A DNA stretch of 64,000 nucleotides from Nilaparvata lugens (taxonomy: Eukaryota; Arthropoda; Insecta; Hemiptera; Delphacidae): positions 38,304,368 through 38,368,367 of the forward strand of contig NC_052507.1 of assembly GCF_014356525.2 (NCBI RefSeq), read 5' to 3'. Positions 46,375-60,200 of this stretch are shown here, one piece after another. Both the position numbers and the translations under genes were made by a program. Below the pieces are notes generated by a model. It was not told the origin of the DNA. It saw only the letters and a list, made by a program, of their open reading frames with translations, and did not search any database. Positions within the stretch are counted from its first letter, which is position 1; each line of letters begins with the position of its first letter.

Positions 46375-47053
46375 TTAATGTGTTATCAATACTTTTCTAT
46401 TATTCTTATTGATAGGAACCTTCACCAAGTTCAGTACAACCGCGTAGTGGTCAGTTATGGTTGTCCTAAATATAGCTCCTTTAATGGACATAGAATGGTT
46501 GCCTGAATTTTTATAAAAAATGTGGTCAATGCAAGAATTTGTTGTGGTTGTTACTCTGGTATCACCAGTTATGTAAGACTTATAGCCATTACTATTGAAA
46601 ATATGCAGATAATCTTGAACAGGAACACTAGTTGAATGTGTATTTATATTCATGTATCCCGCCACACATACATTTATTCCATTAGGAATATTACTGATTT
46701 CATTACTCAGACTATTAAGAAAATTATCAATATTTTGATTACTTGGTGATCTATAAACCCCAATCACCTTCACAATAAAATCGTTCTTTAGTAGAGAATT
46801 TTAAAGTATCCTCTTGAAATTCTACGTAACTTCCACCCTGCTCCAAGCAATATCCCATTCGGTATTTAGAGTTTGTTTTGAATAGGAATCTTTTCAAATT
46901 ATTATCATGGATGTTCATATTGTTATTCAGGACGCTTATTAGTTCATCACCTGATATTGACATGTTTCTATGCGTGATCCTAAGAAGAATATTTTTATAT
47001 ATTTTAGCATTTTCGTTATCAGTGTTTTGAAGTAGGGTCCGTAATTCAATCAT
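46375..47053 (-). pseudogene. LINE apurinic-type endonuclease, two frames
   Basis: The first piece (47,053-46,751) ends in YRMGYCLEQGGSYVEFQEDT. The second (46,773-46,375) continues with KVIGVYRSPSNQN, CVAGYMNINTH, SCIDHIFYKN and TITDHYAVVL. These match the APE-type endonuclease motifs YRPP, GDFN, DHI and SDH; the usual GDFN aspartate is changed (GYMN), so cleavage activity is doubtful. A frameshift joins the pieces at about 46,755-46,775. A gap of about 220 bases with stops separates it from the RT frame. Confidence 0.85.
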
Positions 47054-47095
47054 AGAGTTTATGAATGCTTCACGTTTATTATTACCTTCAAAGAT

Positions 47096-47130
47096 GCAAG
47101 CACATCCTCTTTTTTATGTCTATATTGACT
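47096..47130 (-). repeat. Repeat family D, end of the inverted copy
   Basis: Reverse complement of 33,571-33,612 (AGTCCAGTCAATATAGACAT, then AGG/GTGTGCTTGCA). This is the other side of the LINE insertion and also marks the family's terminus, since homology stops at AGTCCAG in both copies. Confidence 0.85.
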
Positions 47131-48800
47131 GGACTATACTGGCAACAGGTCAGCCCGAGTTGAAAGCAGAGAAAGGTAGAGAGAAAATACTATGTTACTT
47201 TGGTTATTAATTGCATGCGTCATTGCATGCGATGACCCATGCAATTAATAGTCCATAGGTACGACAGCTGATTTATTACCGATAGCTAAGTTATATTGAG
47301 TTAATTGCATGCGTCATTGCATGCAGTTAATAATACACTCGACAGCTGATTTATGATGAATAATTCTATAGTCTGATTTTAAGGTAATATTGGCGTTCAA
47401 AGGAGTTTTCCTTTTGTATTATCCTTAAAATTCAAAATTGTAAAAAACCTTATACATACGTCGACGCGAAATTCAAAAAGGAACATACCTGTCGAACTTC
47501 ATGAAAATCTATTGCTGCGTTTCGCTGTGAATGTGAAACATAAATATAAACTTATAAACATGAAGAGAAATGCAAAATCGTCGACTTGAATCTTAGACCT
47601 CTCTTCGCTCGGTCAATAATAAGGTCGGTCTCATGTAAAAAGTGCGAAACCAACAATTCATAATTTTTCAGGGGAGTAGTTTTTGGACTATACATGGTAA
47701 AATAAATTATTTCCACATAAAAAACCAGTATTTTTCTATGTTTTCAAAAACTATAAACATATTTCTATAAAGTTCAACACTTAATAATTAGTTTATAATA
47801 TGAATCTACTCACTAAAATGTAAAAAATAAAATTATGAATTTTTTACCCTTTTATCACATATATTTAGCATATTCGCTCTTTTAAAAATCTACTGTTTGA
47901 ACAGGGAATGAATTAGAAGAAATGGCTATTCAGACAATAGCTTTTATTATGATAAAAAGTTTTCAATACTTGATATTCAACTATATCTCGTACTAATATT
48001 TAAGAAAATGAAAAAACCTTTTTTAGGTTGGTCTGGCCCCGTTGAATTTTGCTACTGCTGCTTTATTTGCTTGATAAGGCAATTCTTCTTAAAACCAATG
48101 ATAAAAAGTGTACTTTTACATAACACCGACTTGCGATCACCGAACATAATTGATTGTGATGAGCCATCTGAATACAGATTCATGAAAATTTAGTCCATGA
48201 AATAACAAATTCAAACGCAGATAACATTTTTGTTTCCCAAACACCAGTTTTCTAAGATAGATTGTGAAAGAGGATCAATTTGGTCAAACAATAAGTCACA
48301 AGAAGTCATGGTTGAGTGATAACTGAAGAAAAAATGCCATTGACTTTGTTTTGTAAACAAAGTTTTCTAGTTCTGTAAATATTGGTAGGAATTATTCATT
48401 GCTTTCCCCTCTATGTTTTAGTGGATTTTTATGTAAGCCAGTTTCTATCAAACACATAAAAATTGAAACTCTTCTTTAAAGTTCTCAAAAAAATTTATCT
48501 CGCTATTTTCTCTCTCGAAATTCTTCAAAAATGAAATGAAGCTACTGATTATTACTTTTGAAAAACTGATCCTATTTGAGAAAGTTATTATTAAAGTTAT
48601 TCCTTGAGCCTTTGCATGCTTTGTCACCATGGAAACAGTGAGTGTTGACATTTTCTCTCAATTTATATCCTTGTGTACTTCAACTATTTATTCATCATTG
48701 TTCTTCTGATTTATTTAATTATCTAAATAACTGCTGGTTTCAACTTCGAATGAAACACATTACAATAAAATAGGCCATTTCCCATCATTCACTAGGCTAT
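47131..48800. other. No gene recognised; GCATGC hairpins and a family E piece
   Basis: 47,206-47,249 is an inverted repeat (ATTAATTGCATG ... CATGCAATTAAT), and TTAATTGCATGCGTCATTGC recurs directly at about 47,301. Family E occurs at 47,400-47,600. The rest to 48,800 is AT-rich without recognisable content. Confidence 0.6.
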
Positions 48801-50160
48801 TCACACTATAGTCCGACTAATCGGACTTCTAGTCGGGTCGTTTCACTACTCGCGCTTTGACTGACTTATACTCCAACTTCAGACTAGTCAATGAAAAAAA
48901 GAAAGGCTAGTCGTATGTCGGACCTTAGCGTTGGACCTCTAATTGATCCGACTAACATCCAACAACCCATTCACGGTCCAGCGACGGAACCAATATTGAA
49001 TGTTACCACAAAATGGATCACTAGTCGGAAGTGGATTGTCTGCGACCATACTTACTGTTTGACATTTTTTGGTAGATTTCCATCCATTAGTAGTCGAGTA
49101 GTATTAGTTGCCATGTCATCGTAGATTAGCGTTAAACGTAGATGATTCATACGGCAACTAAGAGGAAAAAAGAGAAATTGTAATTGGTTGATTAATTCCA
49201 GTCAACTCACAAATCATTGGCTGAAGATGTTATTGTGTCAAATGTTATTGTGTCATGATGTTATATATGTCAAAGATGTTATTGTGATATTGGTTAGCTT
49301 ATGATTGGTTGAATTTTTGTAGCTCAACGCACATGAGCTACTGACATGACAACAAAATTACTGCTAAAATATTTTGTTATTAGAAACATCAGGAGGTCTC
49401 TCTTGCTTGCTTGTGATTGGCTGGGCGCGTGGCCAGTCTTATTGAAACAATGTTATTGCAAGATGATTTTGAAGCCACAGTTTTTTACTCGTATCATTGC
49501 ATAGGTTGTCAGAGTGACAAACTTTCAATTCAGGGACTTTCTATTCTGAGACTGCTGGAGTAAGTCTGGGTCTACCTTGTTCCTACATATGCTTCTTTAA
49601 GTAGAGTAGATTCTGAAAGGCGTGCTAGGAACTGTTTTTCAACTGCAAACGTCAATCACGTATTGGAATAGCACGAATGTACATTGAAGTTGTATCTTAT
49701 TTAGATTACAAGCATATCCATGTATTTGTAAATTTTATTGCATCGTGTCTATCTATATTAAGCTTTGGGCTGATGAATTTGAATTTGGGGTGAGAAATGA
49801 ATGCTCCATATATATGTTGAATATTTGTCTCATATTGTGCCTAGGGGCAAAAATATGCTGAATACGTAGTTCTATATTTCAAATGTAGCTTTTCACGTTC
49901 CACTTGTAGTTCGAATAGAGAAATAGAATCGGGAATAGAGCAGAATATATTTGATTCTGATTAGACTGATCCAGTCTTTGGTTAGCTATTGTTCGAATAA
50001 CTTCAACATTGACATAGGTAGTGTCCGTGTCAGAAGAAGATGAAAACATGTTTGAAGTTTGAAGTATACAACCTTTTTGGTAGATTTCCATCCATTAGTA
50101 GTCGAGTAGTTTTATGGTAGTCAAGTAGTATTAGTTGTCATGTAGTCAAGTCATGCAGTC
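48801..50160. repeat. Repeat-derived stretch with CGACTA-rich blocks
   Basis: 48,806-48,840 holds GTCCGACTAATCGGAC, a perfect 16-base palindrome. TTTGGTAGATTTCCATCCATT and AGTAGTCGAGTAG occur at 49,066-49,115 and again at 50,078-50,125. ATGTTATTGTGTCA-type short repeats lie at 49,225-49,290. No gene seen; a frame at 48,891-49,124 probably belongs to the repeat. Confidence 0.6.
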
Positions 50161-53100
50161 AAGTATCAAGGCTGGTAGGAACTGTCATTGTAGTAATAAC
50201 CAAAAGGAAATGGTGCATAAAATTTCTAACTTTTTTTGTAAGAATAAAACTATTATTTATAGTAATACATTTCTCATGTATATTACTATAGGAATGCCAT
50301 ACATTATTGAATTCAAAACCAATTTAATATTGTACTCTACAGAAATGACAATTTTCAATTTCATCATTACATGTTATGTAAATAATCTCAAAACTTTGGG
50401 TCTCCATTTCCATTTATATAATAAGGATTTTCCAAAGAAATTGATTCAAAAAATTAGGTTACAACTCATTGAGTCCATGTCTTTTTCTAATAATGATTTT
50501 CTAAAAAAATCTCCCAAAACATATCTTTAACACTCATTGGATTAAGACCAAGTACCCTACCACAATGTTTCTTTGTTTCTATACGTCTGCGACTCTTAAC
50601 TCTCGCCAAGGCAGTGAACATGCGCGTGCGTCAGTCAGAGCAGATATTTCATTTTGAAAATTATTAACGTGTTCAGCCCAGGCAGTTTTGAAATTAATAA
50701 GGTGATAATATTTCTTTAATATATCTGAAAATTTCTGTGAAAGTATTATGGCCGGCATCCAAGTAGACGCGGCTTGGAATGGGATGAATGGAAGCGTTCT
50801 AAATTATCTGTGGAGCGTTGGAAGCAGTCGCAGAGAAAATAGGTAGAAAGAGAGAGAAATGAAGGAGGGAGAAAGAAGGAGAAGAATAATAAATGATTGA
50901 GTAGGAGTGGAGGTAAAACATGTGTCGCAGCGAGACAGTTTGTCTGAGTTACTTATGTTTTGATCTTCTTACGTCCTCCCCATTTGTTTGTTGAGTTTGT
51001 CATGAGGAATCTTCCTGGTAACATATCGCTCGCAACACAGATTTGTAACAAATTAGATGCTGAACTTATATGATTTTTTTTGAAAGGGGCAGGGAAATAC
51101 GATTGATGGCTCGTTCGTTGAGATAGATGAACATTCATCTCATTTCAATGAAAAGTCAGTGTTTTATAAAAGTCCTTTCTCAAAAAGATCTCTAGAAATG
51201 TGGAATAAATGTTCTTTGTTGCTGATAACGTCTATATAGGTTGTGATAGATTTCTGATCTGTTCAGCTAGTCAGCTTTCAACGAGTATGCAGAAGGATTG
51301 TAAGTGTAAGCTAGGTAAGGGGGTTTTGGCGTGTAAGGAGATAAGGAAGTACAGGTGCATAACAAAGCAAAAGTGTTGACAATTTTCGTAGCCATGGTTG
51401 GCTGGATACCGTCTGTTTTTGTAGTAGATAAATACATGAATTTGCTATGATTGTATAGTAATGAGTAATCAAAGAAGAATCTTAGAATATTGCATATTGT
51501 TCCTAAAAATTATAGTATCTTGAAATCACTTCAAACTGACAACATTCCTCAAATTAACCTTAGAAATAATGCTAGGAGAAATAACCTAAGAAATAATTCA
51601 ACCGATGCAGACAGATTGAGGTAATTTCACTATAGTACCCTTTTGTTCCTATTTTTAAGGACACGATATTATCTTGACAAGGAAATAATTATTTTTCTAC
51701 AAAATAAAAATGCAACACAGATCAGAGCTCCTACATTTTGTAGTAAATAGGGTTGAAAAAGATCTCCATTCAGCTACGTCCAGTCAATCTGGACTAATGC
51801 CTATGGTAATCTTTTCTAGTTTTTTATTTCAAATATTTTGTATGGCATCCAGCTGAAAGTAAACATACTATGTGAAAGATATACATGCTGTTAATGTCTA
51901 CATATATAAGAGTTTTTCACGTTACACGGTTTACAGATCACCAAAACTAACACCATTCTGTTTGAACTGTGATAAAGGATTCAATCTATAAAGATGTAAG
52001 TTGAATAGAGTAAAGTTATTAAAATGTGTTTTATTAGACTTCATGTAGGTAACTACCTGATCAGACAAAAGATTGGACTAGATTTGATTTTAGTTTCAAA
52101 ATTTCAACGACTTGGTTATTTGCTGATTTGTTTACCGATAAAAATTTATATCTATCTTTAATTCATCTTCATTCAATCAGGAAGAACAGTTAAAATTGAC
52201 ACTATTGAAAATTATTAAAGCTTACATTTTCAGCACAGTTTATATTTTTTGGAAATTTAATTATGTAATTAGCTGGAGGACTCACTTCATTCGTGACCTA
52301 ATCAAGGGTCAGTCAAATAAACATAACCTTCAAGTGATTGACTCCAGTTTTCTTGAAGAAGTTCGAATTGTAAACCTCTGTGAATAAACTAAACTCTGTG
52401 AATAACAAAACGTTCAGAATTTCAAAAACTCTTTTTTTCTATTTGTAAGTATTTCAAGGACGATTCCTGAACTCTTCTTCGCTTCCTATCATTTCTCTCA
52501 ACATGTGCATATATATATTTCAACGTTTCTGAAATAACATTTTTCAAAAGGTTAAAAATCTTTCCACTTACGCTAAAGAAAGAATGGTGATGAGTGTAAT
52601 CACCTAATGAGGAAAATCAGAAACCCGCTATCAAACTCTTCAAATACTTATTAGATTTTATGAATGAAGTAGTCCTCAGGAAATATATCTACTTGAAGTA
52701 TATCTACTTCTGCGTACGCTTTCAATCATTTATCACCCGACTAGAGCTCCAGGTGAATTTATTATTATTATCTTTTCTATTTTTACCCAACGAACTAGAT
52801 GTTTGTTTAAACAGTGTTTTTTGCGATTATCTGTTATGTAAAAACAGTATACTATTAAACAAATAATGCCAATGATAGACACGTTAATGTATGTCAGAGG
52901 CTCTGTTCAGATGGTTGCTAAGTTCACGATTTTCGTACTTACAATTCACATGGATAACTCAATAACCAAACAGTAATCTAAATCAGAAATTGATTAATTT
53001 ATTATCTGTTTATTAAAGATAATGACGCTGGAAGTTTGTGAAACTTGCAGAATGATGTGAACAGTTTATCATACCATCAGTCTTTCAAGTAATATTTTGT

Positions 53101-56100
53101 TCTGATTTCCTTTTACAAATGATTGCACTCGTACTTGTTCAACACATTTAGTAGCCTACTTTTTGAACTTGTGAAACGTTAGAAGGTACATAGAATTCCA
53201 ATTATCCGAATCAAACGGATCCAATTCTATTAATCTATTATTCGAAAAATTGGAGTTTTCACAGAAAAACGGGAAAATGGAAAAAATCTCTTCCAAATAT
53301 TATTGTGTTATTTCTTCTAATTATAACTGGTAATAATTACTTGTAATACTTCATTACATAAATCAAACTTTGTAAAAGAGGGCTAATGCGCTTTGAACTT
53401 AATGTAATAAATTCGCGGAGACTCCGCCTATTCTCTTCTAAAAGCGATTCAGATAAGTAGAGTTCTACTGCATCTATTTCATCAAGATAATATGAAGCAT
53501 GAAGGGGCAAGGTAGGCTATAACAACGCACGCTACATTGAAGGTCATAAACCAGTCTGATTCTCCAGCTAATGGTCATGTTGAGCGGATTGCGTCTACGC
53601 CTGCAATACGAGTACGCCTCATCTACTACAGGCTAGACACAGTATCTCCTCGATTTCTGAAACTCAACTCTAAACCTGACTCTGCCTAATAAAGAGTATT
53701 TTCATTTTATTTCTGTTCATTTCTCTGATTCATCCACTCTCTACCAGACATTATCTATTAATTATTTTCTATAAGTTAACACAAGTTTCACTCTTACCCT
53801 AGTTCTTACCCCATCCTTTATGCTTAATCCAGTGTTGAATTAATAATATATGCTGGATTTGGGGAATTCCAATTTCATCGGTAAGAAAGAGCCAATGTAG
53901 TGTAACCGGTGGAGGTATTTTTAACCCTACACCACACTTGACATCATTTCTGCAACCGGTGACATATTTGTCTCTATTGAGTTAACCTTCCAAAATATGA
54001 AATATATAAGAATACATGTGGTTCGATAGTCATTCTTGCAGACTATACCACCGCCGGCCACCAATGTAAACCGGAGGGGGGTTGTTTCTTCTCTTCTATA
54101 ATATTTTTTGCTAAAGTTTACTGCTATCAATCCATCTACCGGTATTTGAATCCTTGATTGGTTGGGAGCTTTTAGTGGATTCGTTCATTCAAATGCACAG
54201 ATTATCATCATTGTCACATATTCTAGCAAACATAGTAACTACGAGCCAGGAACTTCAATGAAAAATACTTTTCAAAATTCAACCTCAGGTTTATTGAGCT
54301 CATTGACGAAGCAATGGAAATCATGTCAAATTTTCAAACAGAGTTACTCAGAAAAAGAAGGAATATTCAATTTCAATCTATACATTTTGGGAACCTGCTA
54401 ACTTGCTGCAACTAAATTCGGGCCTCGGTCATTCTATGTACTACATTTCAAGTCAAATGTAAACAACAGTTTGGCACTCACCATTTCAACAATTTTAAAT
54501 TTTACTTTTGAGACCACTTAATCCAAAACTCAATAAACTCAGACGTAATGAAACTCACTACACTCAAATTAAATTCACGCACAAAACTAACCTTTTAATT
54601 TTACATCTACTGATTCTATCAATTTTAGATTACTATACAAACTACAATAAAAGTACTGATAATGAAAAACTTTTCAATTTGTCCCTCTGGATGGGCAACA
54701 GACCCATTCAGAGGACCGAGGCTCGCGCACCGTTACATGATTTTTCGTTCGCGTCTCAATACCAACTGTGGCCTTTTCACTGAAAATTATTCCCCCTCTA
54801 CGAGCGTTGAGCATAACTTCCAGTGGAAAAGCCAAAGTTGCAAAAAGGTCAATGCTCGTACAATTTTCAAATATAGTGGCTTTTTCGAAATGAAATTGAA
54901 ACTGTATTTGAAAAATGCACGAAAATTTCTTTAATTTTGACAACTAAGCAACAAGTTAGCAAATTCAAACAAGACAGAGTCAATTCTCACACTAAAAATG
55001 CAGGGTTTAACAAACAGTAAAATCAAAGTTCATTCCAGTTCAAAAACCTGAAAAACAATATAAGATACACAAAAACAACTACAATAATACCCACTCAATA
55101 TTCACACTATTATAACATTCTGTTAGATATCATTTGATTATAATCTTACCCTTGCCATCTTCTGTCTTGTTTTGTCTTCGGTAAGGATTGATTGCCGCAA
55201 GCATAACAAAAAAACGCTATCTCTCGATCATACCTAACAACACTGATGTCATGTTAAATCCATTTAATTTTATCCTTCCGCTGTCTTCTGGAATCAATAA
55301 ATACGTTTTGCTTATCATTTCGAATTATTACATGGTTATTGTTTTGTTGAATTCTTTTTAACATAATAGTTTAAAAGATTATTCAGAAATTTGTTCAGTT
55401 CTCTACTCTTATCCTGATTATCTTTCGGGCCCTGTTGCTTGGATGCCTTTCAAATTGAAACGTTTGTTCTAAGATAGTAACGCAATCGCATTGATGTCCG
55501 ATTCATTGGTTGATTTGGATTGAAAATTGCACTAATTTTTTCTCGAGGCATTGGTTCCGTTAAAGTACGCCATTCAACTACGGTTAATAATTTGAATCAC
55601 GTATGACTATAAAGGATAAAGTAAATATTTGTTACTTTGTTGTGCAATCATCACCATCATTCTAGCTAATTCTTCATCTTCATGATTTTCTAATTCGATT
55701 TCAAAAATAGCTCTTTTATTCTTTTCAAACTGAGTTTTATATGTTTGAATTAAACTCAACACTCATTGTCCATCACTCCTTTTTCTCTTTCATTCTCAAT
55801 ATATAAATATATTTTTCCTTCAGCCGAGTGTATAAAATTCTTAATATCTTCCCAAAATTATTATCAACAGTCTTAATATCTTAATTTGAAGTGAAATTGC
55901 ATTTCTGATTCTATGCACTATCAGGCGATCGAGGTGATTAGAATACAATTATTTTAATTACATTGGATATAATGAACATTAAATTATATCTGATCAAAGT
56001 TTGATCAAAGTCACCAGCTCGGGTCACACCCGTCATGCAGCCCTCTGATCCTACTCATGTCCGAGATATTTCTGTGGGCTGGAGTGGTAGTTTTGAGACA

Positions 56101-56944
56101 GATTACAATATGAAGGACATGTGTGGCATGCACCATTCTGATCAGTTGTCATCCGTGATCAGCTCGGAGTGGGATCGAAACGCTGCATGATAAGTGTGGC
56201 CTTTCACTGGCATTTCGTGGACTTTCCACTAGCTTTTCACGGTTTCTAACAACTCGGGCTTAGCGTTGAGTTATTTGTGACTGTTAGGCTACCCAGCATA
56301 GTGTAAGATGAGTGTATATGGAGTGTAAGCTTTTCTCTCATCTTCATGCCCTTGAAATGGACCTTCATCTCATCTTACTACACCCATTCTCTTATACATG
56401 TTGAGAATTCTTTGGCACTACTGCTAAAAATACAACAGATATAGCGACGAAACTATAGACTAGTCCTCAAATAAAAATTGGGATTTAATATATCTTTCAG
56501 TGTTTTCATTATCTTAAATCTTTTGAGAAGATCATCTTGCAAAAGTTTTCTTTTTTTGAGATCATCAACATTGGAGATTGGAAAAATCTCATGTATCATT
56601 CCAACTCAAACTGCTAACTAGTGATAAGAGGTGAGAGTGGGATTGACAATATTCAACAGTATTCCTCTTATATTTCGAGGAGAAAGAGGAGAGAATCTTC
56701 CTATCAAGAAAGTCCTTCATCGAGATAGCGCTTATATAGGCCATCATAAACACGATCACAAAATGCCAGCGAAGGAACGTCAACAGATCTAACAGCCCCC
56801 TACAACACAATCGACTGCTAACCGCAATAGTGATCAGTAGCTATAACCGCATTATCAATATTGATAATGTATCGGAGTTGCGGAAACGGCAAATAGAAGC
56901 GCGATGCTCCCCCAAGTCGTGCACTTGGTCAGAAGGGGACCACG
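50161..56944. other. Long stretch without a recognised gene
   Basis: AT-rich, intron- or intergenic-like DNA. A 131-codon frame at 50,135-50,530 and smaller ones around 54.2-54.9 kb have no recognisable motif, and I do not call them. A moderately GC-richer patch at 50,580-50,650 (CGTCTGCGACTC, GCGCGTGCGTCAGTCAGAG) and another at 55,990-56,210 stand out from the background but have no clear promoter signals. Confidence 0.5.
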
Positions 56945-57198
56945 CTGCACTGTGATTGGTCGACAGGGGGGAAATGATGGCGCAAGGGGCGTGGCTTTTC
57001 CTCCTTTCCCCTGACTCACAACCCGCCCTTTGGGCTCTGCTCGACTGCTAGCCAGCTTACCGGCTCAGTTGATGCATTTGGCAAGTGTCGGCATGTTACA
57101 GACTGACCGTGACGTGTGTGTGTGAGTGAGTGTGTGTTGGTGTTAACGAGAGACGACCTCGCATCAGATCATCAGTGTAAAAACATCGTCACATCAGC
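56945..57198 (+). promoter_or_regulatory. Host-type promoter and 5' UTR
   Basis: GC-rich block with an inverse CCAAT (ATTGG, 56,955-56,959) in CTGTGATTGGTCGACA, a GC/KLF-type box GGGGCGTGG at 56,986-56,994 and an arthropod initiator TCAGT at 57,065-57,069, but no TATA box. A 5' UTR of about 130 bases with TG-rich sequence leads to the ATG at 57,199. The CCAAT, GC-box, initiator order and spacing fit a TATA-less polymerase II promoter. Confidence 0.55.
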
Positions 57199-57208
57199 AT
57201 GGACTCAG
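57199..57208 (+). CDS. Candidate first coding exon (ATGGACTCAG) with splice donor
   Basis: ATG with A at -3 and G at +4, codons for Met-Asp-Ser plus one base, then CAG|GTAGGA at 57,206-57,214, a good splice donor. This would be a very short first coding exon with a phase-1 intron, common in insect genes. Reading through without splicing stays open to 57,304, so splicing is not forced. The protein cannot be identified from three residues, and no downstream exon was found in the remaining 6.8 kb. Confidence 0.45.
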
Positions 57209-60200
57209 GTAGGATCATCTCTTCTCAAAGCCACCCCTCTCCTGTCCTCCCAGTGGTCAAAGGGGCGCGGGGTGCAGCAATGCGTGAAAACTCATCACGA
57301 TTGAAAGCTTGCTCGGTGACTCGTAACAGATAGGCCTCAGCCAAACTTTGCATTGTCTGTGTTTGTTTTAGTATCCACATGTCCATCTAACTGCTTAGTA
57401 TCGTGGAAAGATTTGTGACGATATCTAGAGAGACCATGAAAGATTTATCCCGTTTAATAATCCTGTACAAGGAGATTTGGGAGAGAATAGCGAGGAATAA
57501 TAAGAGTTCGAGCTGTTTATTCTAGTGTTGTTTTCAAATCAATTTTCAGTTATCCATAATAATAATGATAGTTATCAATGTTCATACACTATCGGGTGCC
57601 AAGTGTCGTGTAGGCCTACTAAGAATCGGTTTGATTCTTCAATTGAGTTTTTCCATTTATAATTTGCCATGAAATATTATTCGGCCACATATACATTATT
57701 ACCATTACTCGGATTTGGGATATTATCTAAATTTTAAGTACCTATCGTGCATTAGTTTCTTCACACACGTGCTAAGAAGGAGAAATATCGTAACAATTAT
57801 TCAAATGTGCGAGATTCGCTAACGAAGTTTTTAGTTTCACGTATTTCTACCTGTGTGATATCTCGGTTTCTCGGTTATGATTCTTCCGAATAATTGCTGA
57901 CATCTAGGTAGGTTCCTCCGCATTCAAATTCATCGATTTCTCAAACTCACAAAAATAACTGGGAACAAAACCAGGTGTAAGGATTTCTAAGGTGTAATTA
58001 TTCATGTTAACGACATCAATAATAATTTTCAATCAATTTAATTTTTATGGTTGATGACAGTTTATAACAATTTCATCATCAATGGATGGCATTTATATTA
58101 GTGGATGAGACGTCCATGTTTCCGAAATAACTCAAATGCTTTACGAAGAAGTTACTTCAAGTATTTTCATTTACATAAAAATTAAAGTACCCTTTTCAAT
58201 ATATATACCTACCTTATTTTTCACAACATGTTTTGGCGTTGAGACCCATTTTCAAGTGAATGAACAATTAAATAAACTTGAATGAATAATATCAATATAT
58301 ATCCTTTGTTTATCAAATTTGTTCATTTGTTCATTCACTTTAAAGTGGATTTGAAGCTGGAACATGAAGAGGGTACGGTTCCTTGATATTCAATTTGCAT
58401 GTAAATACAAGTAGCCTTGAACAAGAAAGTAAATATTATTATTACATTTTCTATGTGAATTATCGTCTAATTCTGACCTAATAAAGTGGGTCGCATCTGA
58501 ATAGGCAATGTGATTCTTCATCCTTATTGTTTTAGTAACTAAATTTCTAAAATTATGTGGAATGAATAATAAGTAAAAACCTATTTGAGAGATTGTTTGA
58601 TCCCATTTTTTCGGAATGACCGGCAGTCAACTATTGTTATTATGAGTGTCAACCAAAAGTTGAAGGGAAAAATAGGTTTCTGAGAAACGGGTTGCTGGAA
58701 ATTACCACAAAATAAAATTTGTCTTATTCTAAAGAAATGTAGGCTCGTTGATTTATCTTCTATTATATCGTCGAAGTCAGGGTTTACAAATACTATCTAA
58801 AATCTTGTTGGGATTTTGAATTTTCATGAGATTCGTTGATTTGTACTATCCTAATAATACTGAGAGAAAGCCGTATTCCACATGTAGTATATGAATTCTC
58901 CTCGTATTTGCATTGCACTTATTGGAGAATGAATTCGTTGAATTGTGAAAATCATTGAAGAATACGGTATCCAATTCTATCATATTTGACAACAGGCCTT
59001 TATGAGCAATGCTGAGGCCAACGGTTGACAGACCTTCTGTATGTGAGAAGCAAGGGGTCAACAAAGTTTTGCTCTGATCTAGTAGATGTTCATATATAGT
59101 CCCGGAGTCTGCATTAGTTTGTCATAGTCTGTTATTATGGAGTTACAGAAAAAGTGACAATATATAATACAATGGAGTCAGTTGTTAATTATCCATCTTT
59201 TGTGTTTCACCGATTAAAATTGATTCCTTAAAACTTAAATTAATCATGAAGGGGGGTGGTGATCACAATTTAAAATCAACACGTTTCATGATGAAATCAC
59301 TTCAATATTCACAATTTGAAGGTGTAGTATGTGGATTCTATTACAATGGACCAGAAAAATACCAATTGTGGAAAATATTTTCTGATCTTTTTTCCCACTG
59401 CTAAACCTCTCGAGACGATCTTCGTAATTTCCAATCGTATTGTCCAGAATTTAAACTGATACAACTCGATTCCACATCTTATTGCTCCTTTTAATACTGT
59501 GGAATAATGCATAGCTTGTTCACACGGTACGCAGGAATCCTTCGTTTTCTAGATACCGTGTGCCTCACATACACGTTTGAAAACCAGAAATCCCCAAAAT
59601 AACAGGGAGCTAGGCCATGTACTATCTGGTTATAAAACAAAATTTTTCTCACGAACACTTAACGAATATCTTCGTTGTGTGTTTTTAAAGTGTGTTTTTG
59701 AAACACATAACGAAGTTGAAAAACGTCAACTTTCAGCCTACGAGTAAGGAGTAAGGAGTAAGGAGCTAAACAATAGACTGCTTAAACACTCTAAATGAAT
59801 ACAGGGGTTGAATATTTCCACGGCTTCAACAGTGATTGCTGTAGGAGGTTCCATCAACTGGAAATTCTGATACGATTGTGATTGTAATTGATCTATCCCT
59901 ATCCAAGCTATATTTTAAATGGAGTCATTTGGTTTCAAACATCACTATTGGCTTCAGCAATGAATCATGGTTTATATCGCATGTAGAAACAATATTTATG
60001 ATCAGAATAAATTTATCACAATAATATAGTGTGTATAATCATGACATAATCTCTTTAAAATTTTCATTATTTTTAAATTCAAGTACCTATTCATTTTCAA
60101 AAACAGAAACAAATGGGCCTATGTGGAAACGATAACATTTGAAATAGATGAATTGGTTGCTCCTCTAATGGGCACATAATAGCTCCTGAGATAGCCGGGC

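Larger units (their letters stand above)
43907..47090 (-). mobile_element. Antisense LINE (Jockey/CR1-like) with endonuclease and RT
   Basis: About 3.2 kb on the minus strand inserted into family D. Boundaries follow from comparison with the uninterrupted D copy. 3' UTR is at 43,907-44,239. ORF2 pieces run 47,053 to 44,240 in several frames: endonuclease, RT, C-terminal domain. It is 5'-truncated, as ORF1 and the endonuclease N-terminus are missing. It is the most complete LINE in the window. Confidence 0.88.

Noticed and set aside
48097..48193. End of a small frame (48,008-48,193) as an exon
   Set aside because: Only 61 codons, no homologous motif, no supporting splice sites.
50135..50530. 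131-codon open frame as a gene
   Set aside because: AT-rich translation, no motif, start lies in repeat-derived sequence and no promoter or splice signals were seen.
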